Shown here: positions 1-8,701 of the stretch, piece by piece
How positions within the stretch are numbered: the stretch's first letter is position 1
How the letters are laid out: every line of letters begins with the position of its first letter
Origin: Vulcanimicrobiota bacterium
Lineage (GTDB): Bacteria; Vulcanimicrobiota; Vulcanimicrobiia; Vulcanimicrobiales; Vulcanimicrobiaceae
Assembly (NCBI GenBank): GCA_019241305.1
Contig: JAFAXE010000136.1
Location: forward strand, 1 to 46,341
DNA: 46,341 bases
Direction of reading: 5' to 3'
Notes under the pieces: model-generated
Databases searched by the model: none
Told to the model about the DNA's origin: nothing
What the model saw: only the letters and a program-made list of their open reading frames with translations
Position numbers and translations under genes: made by a program

Positions 1-482
1 AAGGTCCATGGATTGAGTGCCAAGGAGAGCATCGCAGCCACCAGTAACGCCAACGCGGCGCGTGTTGAGAGTGACGGCCACCCGCGCACGATGTCGAGCG
101 TCCAGAAGGCTGCAAGCAGGTCGGCGCCCACGTTCAAGAGGTCTTGAATCGCTTTTAACACGAGCGGCGACTGCGTCAGCATCCCTAAGATCGCCATCGG
201 CCACAGCGCTATGGCGAAGTGGTCCTCGTAGAACGGCAGGCTGATCATCGTCGAGAACGGGTTCAGTTTGCCGTGCGAGATGAGACTCCAGGCCTGATAA
301 AAGATGCCGAAGTCCATCGTCAGCGCAGCCCGCCGCACTTCGTAGTACGAAAACCCGATCATCGCTGCGGCTTTTATCGCAAACACTGCGATGATGAACA
401 GATAGAGCCGGCGATCCCTCAGCAGGGACGAGCTCGTTGCGGGAACTGAAAGGGATTCGTAAGTTGTTTCGGTATCTCGCAC
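1..482 (-). CDS. DUF2079-type polytopic membrane protein, 5' part only
   Basis: This open frame runs off the left edge of the window, so only about the first 160 residues are visible. After a short polar N-terminus it shows a first membrane helix (LYLFIIAVFAIKAAAMIGF), then the sequence DFGIFYQAWSLISHGK and a later EDHFAI segment. These resemble the DUF2079 family of predicted GT-C-like envelope membrane proteins. Two or three further hydrophobic segments follow before the edge. I chose the GTG at 480-482 because no ATG precedes the first helix in this frame; no clear ribosome binding site supports it. The lipoprotein on the plus strand starts only about 20 bases away in the opposite direction, so any promoters must lie inside the coding sequences. 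The family call comes from recalled motifs, and the function is unknown. Confidence 0.7.
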   Translation of the reverse strand, partial: MRDTETTYESLSVPATSSSLLRDRRLYLFIIAVFAIKAAAMIGFSYYEVRRAALTMDFGIFYQAWSLISHGKLNPFSTMISLPFYEDHFAIALWPMAILGMLTQSPLVLKAIQDLLNVGADLLAAFWTLDIVRGWPSLSTRAALALLVAAMLSLALNPWT

Positions 483-503
483 GTTACGTTGACTTCTTCT
501 GCC

Positions 504-1364
504 ATGCGCCGGTGCACAATCCTTGCTGCGGCGCTGCTCTGTGCGCAAGGCTGCGCAATTGCCTCTGCTTCACGAACGATCGTTCCACTTCCGCGCCGCT
601 CGATTGCTGCTTCGCCGATGGGCTCGCATCGCGTGGCGGTGCTGGCAGGCGATGCGCGCGCCAAGGCCGTCTATGTCATCGACATTTCGCACGACGCCGT
701 GGTCTTTAGTTTTGGCGTCGACAAGGAGACGACCGGTCTTACCGCGCTGTCCGACGAGGGGCCGCTGTTGCTCAGCGTGGGCGGCACGAAAGGCGCTCCG
801 GGAAGCGGAGCGATCGAACGTTGGACGATCGATGGAACGAGGACGGGAGACCTTCCGCTGCCTGCACCGGGACTCGCTCTCACGCAGAGGGTTGGGCATG
901 TGGCGTACGTTCTCATCGGGAAAGGGCACGCGCGCGCGGCAGTTCCGATCAACACGTTTCCCTTTTTCTTGATGCGCCCCATTCCGCTGGAAGCGGACGT
1001 CAATGCGCTCGCGCAATGCCATTTTTCGGACGAAGGCTCGTTCTTGCTGTACTCGACCGCCAATCGGAAGCTGGCCGCTCGCAACCTCGCGACGGGGCGA
1101 ATCGTGCGCAGCGATATCGCTGCACTCGCGCCGGCCTGCATCGATGGAGTCAACAGCGCGTACGCGATTGCACGCACGTCGTCGACCGCGAACGCCATCG
1201 TGCTGAGCGTCCCGAACCTTTCGCAGACCTCGGCGCTTCCGCTTTCGCTCGATGCCATCGCGCTGTACGGGACGGTGGATCACCGGCTCATGGTGATCAA
1301 TTCCTCGCGACGCGTCGCGACGGCGGAGATCCTGCCGCGGGCTGAGGTAGAAAAAGGACCTTAA
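504..1364 (+). CDS. Putative lipoprotein, propeller-like, paralogue of the gene at 3668-4606
   Basis: The 286-residue product begins with a short basic, hydrophobic signal (MRRCTILAAALL) ending in AQGC, so Cys17 could be lipidated, though Gln at -2 of the lipobox is unusual. The mature part contains segments such as RVAVLAGDARAKAVYVID and IERWTIDGTR that look like strands of a beta-propeller surface protein. It is clearly homologous along its whole length to the product at 3668-4606; shared stretches include VAYVL, AVERW/AIERW, ETG and DHRL. I prefer ATG 504 to the upstream TTG at 489 because it gives a normal signal peptide. It converges with the GT-C-like gene, leaving 13 bases between the stops. 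No enzymatic motif is visible. A role as an envelope accessory protein is inference. Confidence 0.72.
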   Translation: MRRCTILAAALLCAQGCAIASASRTIVPLPRRSIAASPMGSHRVAVLAGDARAKAVYVIDISHDAVVFSFGVDKETTGLTALSDEGPLLLSVGGTKGAPGSGAIERWTIDGTRTGDLPLPAPGLALTQRVGHVAYVLIGKGHARAAVPINTFPFFLMRPIPLEADVNALAQCHFSDEGSFLLYSTANRKLAARNLATGRIVRSDIAALAPACIDGVNSAYAIARTSSTANAIVLSVPNLSQTSALPLSLDAIALYGTVDHRLMVINSSRRVATAEILPRAEVEKGP

Positions 1365-1377
1365 CGCCGGTCCCCGG

Positions 1378-3666
1378 TTATTGGCTTTCGATTCCGCCGA
1401 AGTCGCCACGGACCGTCCCTGGCTCACCGTGGTGCTGCCCGGCAAGGATGTTGATCTCAACCTGGGAGGTATCGGAGAGCATGAAGTCGGCGTCCCGTTG
1501 CAGTTGAGCGGGATCGACTTCGATGGTGTTCCACGCGCCGATTCGTCCGGGTACCTGGAACATGGTGAACTGATCGTGCTTGAAAACTTCCGCGTGGAGC
1601 AGCGCTGAGTCGACGACGTAATAGGCGTGATGGCCGAGCGAATCGATCATCTCGATCCCGAAGATGCTACGCGGATACGCACCCTCGCCGACATAGTTTT
1701 GATACGGCCGTAGGAGCGCGGAGAAACGCCGAAGCTTTCCAGGGAGTTTCTGTCCGACCGACGCGACATGCCATTCGTCGTCGGGTGAGGCTGCGACCGC
1801 ATACGCCAATCCACCGCGGTGCTTGCCCAAGTCAATGCGGCGAATCCAGCCCGTCGCGAAATCGGTCGGCGAAATGTCCCAACCGACCGGCGTCGATGGC
1901 CGCCCCGGAAGCCATGAGGTCAGCATCGGGTTGGCAATTCCGCCGGCGATCGGCTCGAGCTCGATCGGAGCGGAATACGCCTGTGTGCCGGCGTCTGCGT
2001 CGATCGCGACGACCTGCACGGAGTGGTCGCCGGACGGAATCTCCGACTGCACGTTGGGAGCCTTGATCGTCACGTCGCGGTTGAGCCCGGGCGAGACGGT
2101 CAGCGGCTTTGCGGTCCAGTAAATAAAGTCGTCGCCGCTTCCCTGAAGCAGGACGCCGAAGCGGATCGCACGCGGATGCTGCCGCTCCGGATTCGCAAGC
2201 CGAACGTTGAACGCGTTCACGTTCTTCGTTGCGTTATCGTAGCCGTAGTGTAAGATCGACACGCGCATATCGTATGCCGCCACGGTGGTGCCGCGGACGA
2301 TCATGAAACCGACGACGATCGTTGCCAGCGCTGCGACCGCGATCGGCGCCCAGGCGCGGCGGCGCTCGGCGGATTCGGACCGGAGCCAGATTTCTCCGGG
2401 GCTGGAGAAAGCGTACGCCATCAGCGCTACGGGCCAAAACATGAAATAGTTCTGCAGTGACCGCGCCGCGAAGAACAGCGCGATACCGGGAGCGAGGAAC
2501 GGCACGAAGCCGAACCGTCGGCGATCGACGGCGTAGAAAACAAGGAGCAGACCGAGCACCGCGGCGGACAGCGTCGTCAGCGTGTGCAAATCGGTGGCAT
2601 AGACGTTGGCCGTCGTCAATTGGACGATCCCGGAACCAAACGCGATCAGATTTCCCGCCATCGGCGTCATGACGCCGCTCAACCAGCGATGCGGATCCCA
2701 GATGATGAACGGCGCGTTCGGGATGAAAAACGTCAGGAGCAGGACGCAGAGTGGTTCGAAAAAGCTCAGCCACCGGCGGCGTTCGACCGCCGTGAAGGCC
2801 CAGGCCACGATGGCGAACGGAACGATAAACCACGGCGACTGTTTGAAGCCGCATGCCAAGCCCAAATAGAAGGCCGCAAGCGCCGGCTTCGAGCGCCAAT
2901 AATAGGCGCACAAAACCGCCGGAAGCGCCCAAATAATATCGGTGACGGAACCCAGGGTGTATTGCGTATACACCGGATCGGCGAAAAGAATCACCGGCGC
3001 CAGCGCTTTGAAGGGCCGCGGGGCGATGACGACGAGCGTCGCGAGCAAGCCGAGGTGCGCAGCGATGCTGAGCCACAGCGCGCTTTGTCCGAGGAGCGCA
3101 AACGGAACGTAAACGAGGAAGCTCAGGGCGGGGTAGGACTGCGCGAAGATCGCGCCGCCGGTCACCGTCGGCGTCACCAAGTTCGTCGGAACCCCGAACA
3201 AACCGAATGCCGGCTGCATGTTTGCTGCATAGGGATTGACACCGCGCGTCAACAGCTCGGCGGAATAGGCATTGAAGAGCATCGCGTCCGTGCCGTACGC
3301 GGTGGCACGGAAGAGCGTATAGTTGACGGCGTAGGCCACGAAGGCCAACAGCAAACCCGTAATCGCCATGTTCTCGCGCCGGCTCGGGGCGACGGTATTC
3401 AGCGAGCCATACCACGCGAGCGCAAAGCCGAGCGCATAGCAGAGGAGGCTCGACCACAAAGAAACGATGTGGACGTTGGCCTCGATCTCTTGCCACAAGT
3501 GATAGCCGGTGCCGATTAGGACGGCTGAGGCAATGTACACCCCAATCTTCGTCGCGATCTCGGCCGTTGGTGACGACGCATCGGTCGTCGCTTTGGGGCG
3601 TTCCGGAACGACGCCTAGCGACGGCGCTTCGACGCCTGGCTCGAAAACGGGTCTCGTCAGCGACAC
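1378..3666 (-). CDS. GT-C-like polytopic membrane protein with large extracytoplasmic C-terminal domain
   Basis: The 762-residue product has a cytoplasmic N-terminus of about 45 residues, some ten to twelve membrane helices to about residue 460, and then about 300 soluble residues with beta-rich character. An early loop holds YGTDAMLFNAYSAELLTRG followed by NPYAAN. An acidic residue before a LLxRGxxPY motif is typical of lipid-linked-sugar glycosyltransferases of the GT-C fold (GT87/PMT-like). The likely role is transfer of a sugar from a polyprenyl carrier outside the membrane, but donor and acceptor are unknown. The start is GTG at 3664-3666, one base after the stop of the upstream lipoprotein gene, so the two are probably co-translated. 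The soluble C-terminal domain is longer than in most relatives and could bind the acceptor; that is inference. Confidence 0.75.
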   Translation of the reverse strand: MSLTRPVFEPGVEAPSLGVVPERPKATTDASSPTAEIATKIGVYIASAVLIGTGYHLWQEIEANVHIVSLWSSLLCYALGFALAWYGSLNTVAPSRRENMAITGLLLAFVAYAVNYTLFRATAYGTDAMLFNAYSAELLTRGVNPYAANMQPAFGLFGVPTNLVTPTVTGGAIFAQSYPALSFLVYVPFALLGQSALWLSIAAHLGLLATLVVIAPRPFKALAPVILFADPVYTQYTLGSVTDIIWALPAVLCAYYWRSKPALAAFYLGLACGFKQSPWFIVPFAIVAWAFTAVERRRWLSFFEPLCVLLLTFFIPNAPFIIWDPHRWLSGVMTPMAGNLIAFGSGIVQLTTANVYATDLHTLTTLSAAVLGLLLVFYAVDRRRFGFVPFLAPGIALFFAARSLQNYFMFWPVALMAYAFSSPGEIWLRSESAERRRAWAPIAVAALATIVVGFMIVRGTTVAAYDMRVSILHYGYDNATKNVNAFNVRLANPERQHPRAIRFGVLLQGSGDDFIYWTAKPLTVSPGLNRDVTIKAPNVQSEIPSGDHSVQVVAIDADAGTQAYSAPIELEPIAGGIANPMLTSWLPGRPSTPVGWDISPTDFATGWIRRIDLGKHRGGLAYAVAASPDDEWHVASVGQKLPGKLRRFSALLRPYQNYVGEGAYPRSIFGIEMIDSLGHHAYYVVDSALLHAEVFKHDQFTMFQVPGRIGAWNTIEVDPAQLQRDADFMLSDTSQVEINILAGQHHGEPGTVRGDFGGIESQ

Positions 3667-3667
3667 G

Positions 3668-4606
3668 CTACTTTTGCGGAGCCTTCATCGCCAGCGCGCT
3701 GTCCGAGAATACCTCGATGTTGCTGAGGCGGCTGGTGGAATTCAACGCCGCAAGGCGATGATCGTCGGTTTCGATCAACGTGGTAACGTCGCTTGACGCT
3801 GGGACGAGACCTTGCTGCAACAGCGTCGGAATACCGAGCACGACGATGCTCCCCGCGGCAAACGTGCGCTGTAGCGCAAACACTTGCTGACGCCCTTGGA
3901 GACAGGTCGGCGATTCTCCCGAGACGCTGCTTCGAACGACCATCCCCGTCTCGACTTGCCGGACCACGATCGGAGTGCCCCCGTTGGGTGCACTTCCGCT
4001 ATACAAGAGATAGGGAGTCGAACCGATGAGGCACTGCTGAATCGACTTCGCGTTGGCATCGAGCGGCAGCGCTGGCCCCACGTGCATCGATGGAAGATAG
4101 AGGGGAACCGCGGTGCGTGCAGCTCCGTGCCCAACGAGCACGTAGGCAACGCCCTGCACCACGCGCGAGATTCCCAGCGCTTCCGCGGGCATCGGAGCGA
4201 CGCGGAGCTTCTGGCCGTCCATCGTCCAACGCTCGACTGCTCCCACGGCACGTCCGCGATTGTTGACCGCGCCAACGCTGATCAATAGTGGCCCGTCGCC
4301 GCCTTCCGCCGCGATGCCCGTTGCCTCTTTCGTGACGCTGAAGCTGCGGTGTAGTGCACCGGTCGTGAGATCGACGATGAAGATGCCTTTCGACATCGGC
4401 GAGCCCGCGAGGATCGCGACGCGATGCCCAGGCAAGGCGACGGCGGCGATTGCTCCTCGCGGTCCCGCAACGAGATGGTTGCTCGGACGGAACGACGACG
4501 CGCAGCCGCTCATTGCGGCGGTGGCACAGAGCAGTGGGACACACGCGAGCGCAAGTGCGCGCAGCGGAGCCCACCGGCTTCGAACGGACACAACAGAGAA
4601 AGTCAT
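3668..4606 (-). CDS. Putative lipoprotein, paralogue of the gene at 504-1364
   Basis: The 312-residue product has a long signal peptide with basic residues (RSRWAPLR), a hydrophobic core, and MSGC at residues 32-35, a good lipobox with Cys35 as the lipidated residue. The rest is propeller-like, with repeated motifs such as HRVAILAGSPMSKGIFIVD, VGAVERWTMDG and VQGVAYVLVGHG, and aligns along its length with the plus-strand paralogue at 504-1364. It is the first gene of a two-gene unit, and its stop is one base from the start of the GT-C-like gene. The shared orientation suggests it works with that enzyme on the outer face of the membrane. Start codon choice is uncertain: ATG 4606 has only a distant AGGAG upstream, and GTG codons follow closely. 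I see no catalytic signature. Confidence 0.75.
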   Translation of the reverse strand: MTFSVVSVRSRWAPLRALALACVPLLCATAAMSGCASSFRPSNHLVAGPRGAIAAVALPGHRVAILAGSPMSKGIFIVDLTTGALHRSFSVTKEATGIAAEGGDGPLLISVGAVNNRGRAVGAVERWTMDGQKLRVAPMPAEALGISRVVQGVAYVLVGHGAARTAVPLYLPSMHVGPALPLDANAKSIQQCLIGSTPYLLYSGSAPNGGTPIVVRQVETGMVVRSSVSGESPTCLQGRQQVFALQRTFAAGSIVVLGIPTLLQQGLVPASSDVTTLIETDDHRLAALNSTSRLSNIEVFSDSALAMKAPQK

Positions 4607-4764
4607 ACGGTGTAAGGAAGGCTCCTGCGACTACAGTCGACTGTAGCGCGTGCCGCCGGCGTTCCAGCGGACACGGCGTCACCTAAAAATTTCTGACCCG
4701 CGGCCCCTTCACTGCACCGTGCCCGGGGCTAGTCCCTGCCCGATGCGGTGTTATGTGCGTGGGA

Positions 4765-7473
4765 TCAACGACCGAGGGAAGCCGCGTCCAGCGCGGACTG
4801 CCCAGCGGCAAGTCTCGCGATGGGTACGCGGTATGGAGAGCAGGAAACGTAGTCGAGGCCGATTTCGTCGCAGAACGCGATGCTCGAGGGCTCGCCCCCA
4901 TGCTCCCCGCAGATACCGACCTTCAGGTCGCTGCGGGTTGCTTTTCCAGCCTTGACCGCAATCCGCATGAGTTCACCGACACCGTCTCGGTCGAGCACCT
5001 GAAAGGGATCTTCGCGAAGAATCTTCTTTTCGAGGTACCGTGGAATAAACGAAGCCTCAGCATCGTCGCGCGAGTAACCGAACGTCGTTTGCGTCAGGTC
5101 GTTGGTGCCGAAGGAGAAAAATTCAGCCACCTCCGCGATTGCAGCGGCGACAACGCAGGCTCGAGGCAGCTCGATCATCGTCCCGATCCGGTAGGGCACG
5201 GCGACACCGTGCTTGCCGATGACCTCATCCGCAACGGCTTTTGCCGCGTCTCGCGTCGCTTGCATCTCCGTGCGCGTTCCCACTCCCGGAATCATCACGT
5301 CGGGACGCGCGTCGATTCCCCGTTCCCGTAGCGCGCACGCCGCCTCGAAAATCGCACGTACTTGCATCGCATAAATCTCGGGATACACGATTCCGAGCCG
5401 GCAGACGCGTAACCCGAGCATCGGGTTCTGTTCGTGCAGCTGACGGACGCGCGCGAGCACCGCAGCCTTCCGTTGAAATTCCGGATCCGATTCGCCCTTA
5501 CGCACCCGTAGTTCCGTCGTGGTGACGAGCAACTCTTCGAGTGAGGGAAGAAATTCGTGAAGCGGCGGATCGAGCAGACGGATCGTCACCGGGTAGCCGG
5601 CCATCGTCTCGAGGATCGCTTCGAAGTCACTGCGCTGGAACGGTAACAGTTTTCCGAGCGCCGCTTCGCGAGCTTGCGGCGTGTCGGCAAGAATCATCTC
5701 TTGGACCACCGGCAAGCGATCGCTTTGCATGAACATGTGCTCGGTGCGGCACAGTCCGATTCCAGTAGCGCCCAACTCGCGTGCACGGCGCGCGTCTTCC
5801 GGGGTGTCGGCGTTCGCCCACACTCCAAGCCGCTTCTCGCCGTCGGCCCAGCGTAAGAATTCCGACAACCATTCCGGCAGTTCGGACGGCGGGGGAATGA
5901 GCCGCAGATGCCCGACGATGACCGCTCCCAACGTCCCGTCGATGGTCAGGGGCGTACCTTCTTTTAAGGCGCGGCCGTTGAGCGTGGCAACGTTGGCGCG
6001 TTCGTCGACCACCAGCGCTTCGCAGCCGGCGACGCATGGCTTCCCCATCCCACGCGCGACGACGGCCGCGTGTGACGTCGCACCCCCACGCGCGGTGAGG
6101 ATTCCCTTCGCGGCGATCATGCCGTGAACGTCGTCCGGCGTCGTTTCCGTCCGGACCAGGATGACATCGCGTCCTTGTGCCGCTTGAGCAACGGCCGCAT
6201 CCGGATCGAACACGATCGCACCGGCGGCTGCACCGGGCGACGCGTTGAGCCCGCGGGCCGCAACGTCATACGTCTCTTTTGGATCGATGCGCGCGTGGAA
6301 GAGCTGTTCCAGCGACGCGGCTGAGACGCGCCGCAACGCCTCGCGACGCTCGATGAGGCCCTCGTGCACCATGTCGCGCGCGACTTTTACCGCGGCCTCG
6401 GCGCTGCGTTTGGCGTTGCGCGTCTGCAGCATGAACAAGGTTCCCCGCTCGACGGTGAACTCCAGATCCTGCATATCGCGGTAATGCCGCTCCAGCCGCT
6501 CTGCGATCTCGGCAAACTGGCGGTAGATTTGCGGTTGATCGCGGCGGAGCTCTTCAATGCGCTGCGGGGTACGAATTCCTGCCACGACGTCTTCCCCTTG
6601 GGCGTTGATGAGGTACTCTCCGAAGAGCACGCGTTCTCCCGTATTGGGATTCCGCGTGAAGGCGACGCCGGTTCCAGAGTCGTTTCCGAGGTTTCCGAAC
6701 ACCATCGTTACGACGTTGACTGCCGTGCCCCAGTCATCGGAAAGTTTGTTATACCGCCGATACTCAAGGGCGCGCTTGGAGTACCACGAGTCGAAAACCG
6801 CGCGAATGGCTCCGTAAAGCTGCTCGTGAACGTCGCCCGGGAACGATGCGCCCGCCTGCTCTTGGACGATCGTTTTGAAGCGAGCGACAATCGAACGCCA
6901 GTCGTCGGTGCTCAGTTCCGGATCGTTCGCGACGCCGCGATGTTGCTTCGTCTCCTCGATGACGCGTTCGAAGCGCTCCTTTTCCACGCCCAACACGACG
7001 CTTGCGTACATGGCGATGAAACGGCGGTATGCGTCCCATGCGAAACGCTCGTTGTTGCTGAGGCACGCGAGCGCGGCTACCGTTTCGTCGTTGAGCCCGA
7101 GATTCAGAATCGTATCCATCATCCCGGGCATCGAGACGCGAGCGCCGCTGCGGACCGATACGAGCAGGGGCTCCGTCGTGCCGCCAAAGGTCTTGCCCGT
7201 CTTTCGTTCTAGCTCGCGCATGGCGGCGTCCACCTCATCCACGAGCCCATCCGGGAACGTGCGACCGCGGCGGTAATAGTCGAGGCACACTTCCGTCGTG
7301 ATGGTGAAGCCGGGAGGGACCGGCAGTGCGGCTCGCGTCATCTCGGCAAGTCCCGCCCCTTTTCCGCCCAGGAGCTCTTTCATGGAACCGTTGCCGTCCT
7401 CGAATTTCCAGATGCGCTTCTCGTGCGGAGCATCGGGACGCAGCGCCGGCTTGGATGCCAACACGTCGGACAT
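4765..7473 (-). CDS. ppdK: Pyruvate, phosphate dikinase
   Basis: The enzyme interconverts pyruvate + ATP + Pi and PEP + AMP + PPi in the cytosol. The 902-residue product has the three expected parts: the N-terminal nucleotide-binding domain (LLGGKGAGLAEM, then SVRSGARVSMPGMMDTILN), the swivelling phosphohistidine domain (GGATSHAAVVARGMGKPC, catalytic His468), and the C-terminal PEP/pyruvate TIM barrel (FGTNDLTQTTFGYSRDD, then CGEHGGEPSS with catalytic Cys855, and SCSPYRVPIARLAA). I chose ATG 7473 because AAGGGG lies about eight bases upstream and the protein then begins at the family's usual position. A longer frame would add 71 residues that match nothing and overlap the divergent ligase gene. 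The presence of PPDK suggests reversible, pyrophosphate-linked glycolysis or gluconeogenesis. Identification is very secure. Confidence 0.97.
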   Translation of the reverse strand: MSDVLASKPALRPDAPHEKRIWKFEDGNGSMKELLGGKGAGLAEMTRAALPVPPGFTITTEVCLDYYRRGRTFPDGLVDEVDAAMRELERKTGKTFGGTTEPLLVSVRSGARVSMPGMMDTILNLGLNDETVAALACLSNNERFAWDAYRRFIAMYASVVLGVEKERFERVIEETKQHRGVANDPELSTDDWRSIVARFKTIVQEQAGASFPGDVHEQLYGAIRAVFDSWYSKRALEYRRYNKLSDDWGTAVNVVTMVFGNLGNDSGTGVAFTRNPNTGERVLFGEYLINAQGEDVVAGIRTPQRIEELRRDQPQIYRQFAEIAERLERHYRDMQDLEFTVERGTLFMLQTRNAKRSAEAAVKVARDMVHEGLIERREALRRVSAASLEQLFHARIDPKETYDVAARGLNASPGAAAGAIVFDPDAAVAQAAQGRDVILVRTETTPDDVHGMIAAKGILTARGGATSHAAVVARGMGKPCVAGCEALVVDERANVATLNGRALKEGTPLTIDGTLGAVIVGHLRLIPPPSELPEWLSEFLRWADGEKRLGVWANADTPEDARRARELGATGIGLCRTEHMFMQSDRLPVVQEMILADTPQAREAALGKLLPFQRSDFEAILETMAGYPVTIRLLDPPLHEFLPSLEELLVTTTELRVRKGESDPEFQRKAAVLARVRQLHEQNPMLGLRVCRLGIVYPEIYAMQVRAIFEAACALRERGIDARPDVMIPGVGTRTEMQATRDAAKAVADEVIGKHGVAVPYRIGTMIELPRACVVAAAIAEVAEFFSFGTNDLTQTTFGYSRDDAEASFIPRYLEKKILREDPFQVLDRDGVGELMRIAVKAGKATRSDLKVGICGEHGGEPSSIAFCDEIGLDYVSCSPYRVPIARLAAGQSALDAASLGR

Positions 7474-7521
7474 GCGCGACCCCTTAGGGTCGGGCAAACC
7501 GGATTCCGCCTCGATCGTCGC

Positions 7522-8562
7522 GTGAACGAAGCGGAACGCCGGCAGCCCATCGTCCCGATGGAGATGCGCTCGGTAAGCGCGATCCCGCGCGAGCCGGGAT
7601 GGCAATACGAACCGAAGTGGGACGGCTTTCGCTGCCTCACAAGCCGCGACGGCGACGACGTCGTCATGGATTCGAAAGCCGGTCAACCGCTGACGCGTTA
7701 CTTTCCCGAAGTCGCCGCTGCCCTCGCCGCCGTTGACGGGGAGCGTTTCACACTGGACGGCGAGTTGGTGGTCCCGCTTGCTGGGGCATTATCGTTCGAT
7801 GCGTTGCAGCAGCGCATTCATCCGGCGGCAAGCCGCGTCGCAATGCTTGCACGGACGACGCCTGCGCTGTATCTCGTTTTCGACGTGCTCGACGACGGAA
7901 TCCGAAGCCTGCGCGAAGCGCCGCTGCACCAGCGGCGTGCGGTGCTCGAACAGTTCGCGCGTCGCTTTGAGCCCGGCGGCGCCTTACGCCTGAGCCCTGC
8001 AACGACGTCACCGGCGGTCGTCGATGAATGGTTCGCCCGTGTTGGAGGCGCACTTGACGGCGTCATCGCGAAGCGCTTGGACGCGCCGTATCACAGCGGC
8101 CGCACGGATGCCGCGGTAAAGGTCAAGAAACAACGCACCGCGGACTGTGTGGTCGGCGGCTTTCGCTACGCGGCGAACGCGCGCGACCGCGTTGGGAGCC
8201 TGCTCCTCGGCTTATACGATGCGGAAGGACTGCTGGACTACATCGGTTTTTGCAGCGCCTTCAGCGCGCCGGAACGCGTTTCGCTCCTCGCGCGCCTTCG
8301 GCCACTGATGGGCCGCGGCGGCTTTAGCGGCGGCGCTCCGGAGACGGCACCGTCCCGCTGGGACCGCGGACGCGAGCGGGACAAATCGTACGAACGGCTC
8401 GCTCCAGAACTCGTCCTGGAAGTCGGCTTCGACCAAGTGACGAGCGGTAGGATCCGGCATGGGACGCGTCCGCTTCGCTGGAGGACCGACAAGCCGCCCG
8501 AGGCGTGCACGAGCGAGCAGTTGGAGGTGGCGGGGAGCGTTGCCGCGTTACTCGATCCATGA
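7522..8562 (+). CDS. ATP-dependent DNA ligase (LigD ligase-domain type)
   Basis: The 346-residue product has the nucleotidyltransferase motif I EPKWDGFR, with Lys32 as the residue that takes AMP from ATP. Further ligase motifs follow: FTLDGELVV, LYLVFDVLDD, DGVIAKRLDAPYHSGR and AAVKVKKQRTADCVVGGF. The C-terminal half is the OB-fold domain, ending in LELVLEVGFDQVTSGRIRH-like sequence (ELVLEVGFDQVTSGRIRH). It seals nicks in DNA, probably in repair or end-joining. No polymerase/primase or nuclease domain is fused to it, and no ku gene is in the window. The start is set at GTG 7522, which gives the usual N-terminus; the frame is open further upstream but would overlap ppdK. It is divergent from ppdK with 48 bases between starts. 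The family is certain; a specific role in non-homologous end joining is inference. Confidence 0.9.
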   Translation: MNEAERRQPIVPMEMRSVSAIPREPGWQYEPKWDGFRCLTSRDGDDVVMDSKAGQPLTRYFPEVAAALAAVDGERFTLDGELVVPLAGALSFDALQQRIHPAASRVAMLARTTPALYLVFDVLDDGIRSLREAPLHQRRAVLEQFARRFEPGGALRLSPATTSPAVVDEWFARVGGALDGVIAKRLDAPYHSGRTDAAVKVKKQRTADCVVGGFRYAANARDRVGSLLLGLYDAEGLLDYIGFCSAFSAPERVSLLARLRPLMGRGGFSGGAPETAPSRWDRGRERDKSYERLAPELVLEVGFDQVTSGRIRHGTRPLRWRTDKPPEACTSEQLEVAGSVAALLDP

Positions 8563-8576
8563 TACGGAGTGTTGCT

Positions 8577-8595
8577 CGCTTCGCGCGACGAAGCG
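8577..8595 (+). terminator. GC-rich hairpin downstream of the ligase gene
   Basis: CGCTTCG, a 5-base loop CGCGA, and CGAAGCG form a perfect 7-bp stem 14 bases after the ligase stop. There is no T-run after it, so it may be a Rho-dependent or mRNA 3'-end hairpin rather than a classical intrinsic terminator. Bases 8596-8701 up to the next gene show nothing else I can name. Confidence 0.4.
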
Positions 8596-8701
8596 CCGGA
8601 ACAGCACGTTCTTCCATTGGCCGCCGCAGCGGAGGAGCTCGGACGCCCCGGCGGCATAGCAAGCGGAAATCTTTCCGAAATCGTCTATTCTTTCTGCTCC
8701 G

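Noticed and set aside
2234-3496. Long open frame of 420 codons on the minus strand inside the GT-C-like gene
   Set aside because: It is a shadow in another frame; arginine-rich and without recognisable domain, while the 762-residue frame has clear membrane helices.
2584-3519. Plus-strand 311-codon frame antisense to the same gene
   Set aside because: Arg/Glu-rich composition typical of antisense frames in GC-rich DNA.
7423-7521. N-terminal extension of the ligase gene
   Set aside because: The upstream codons overlap ppdK and do not match the ligase family; GTG 7522 fits better.
7474-7686. 71-codon N-terminal extension of PPDK
   Set aside because: It overlaps the ligase gene, has no family match, and ATG 7473 has a good ribosome binding site.
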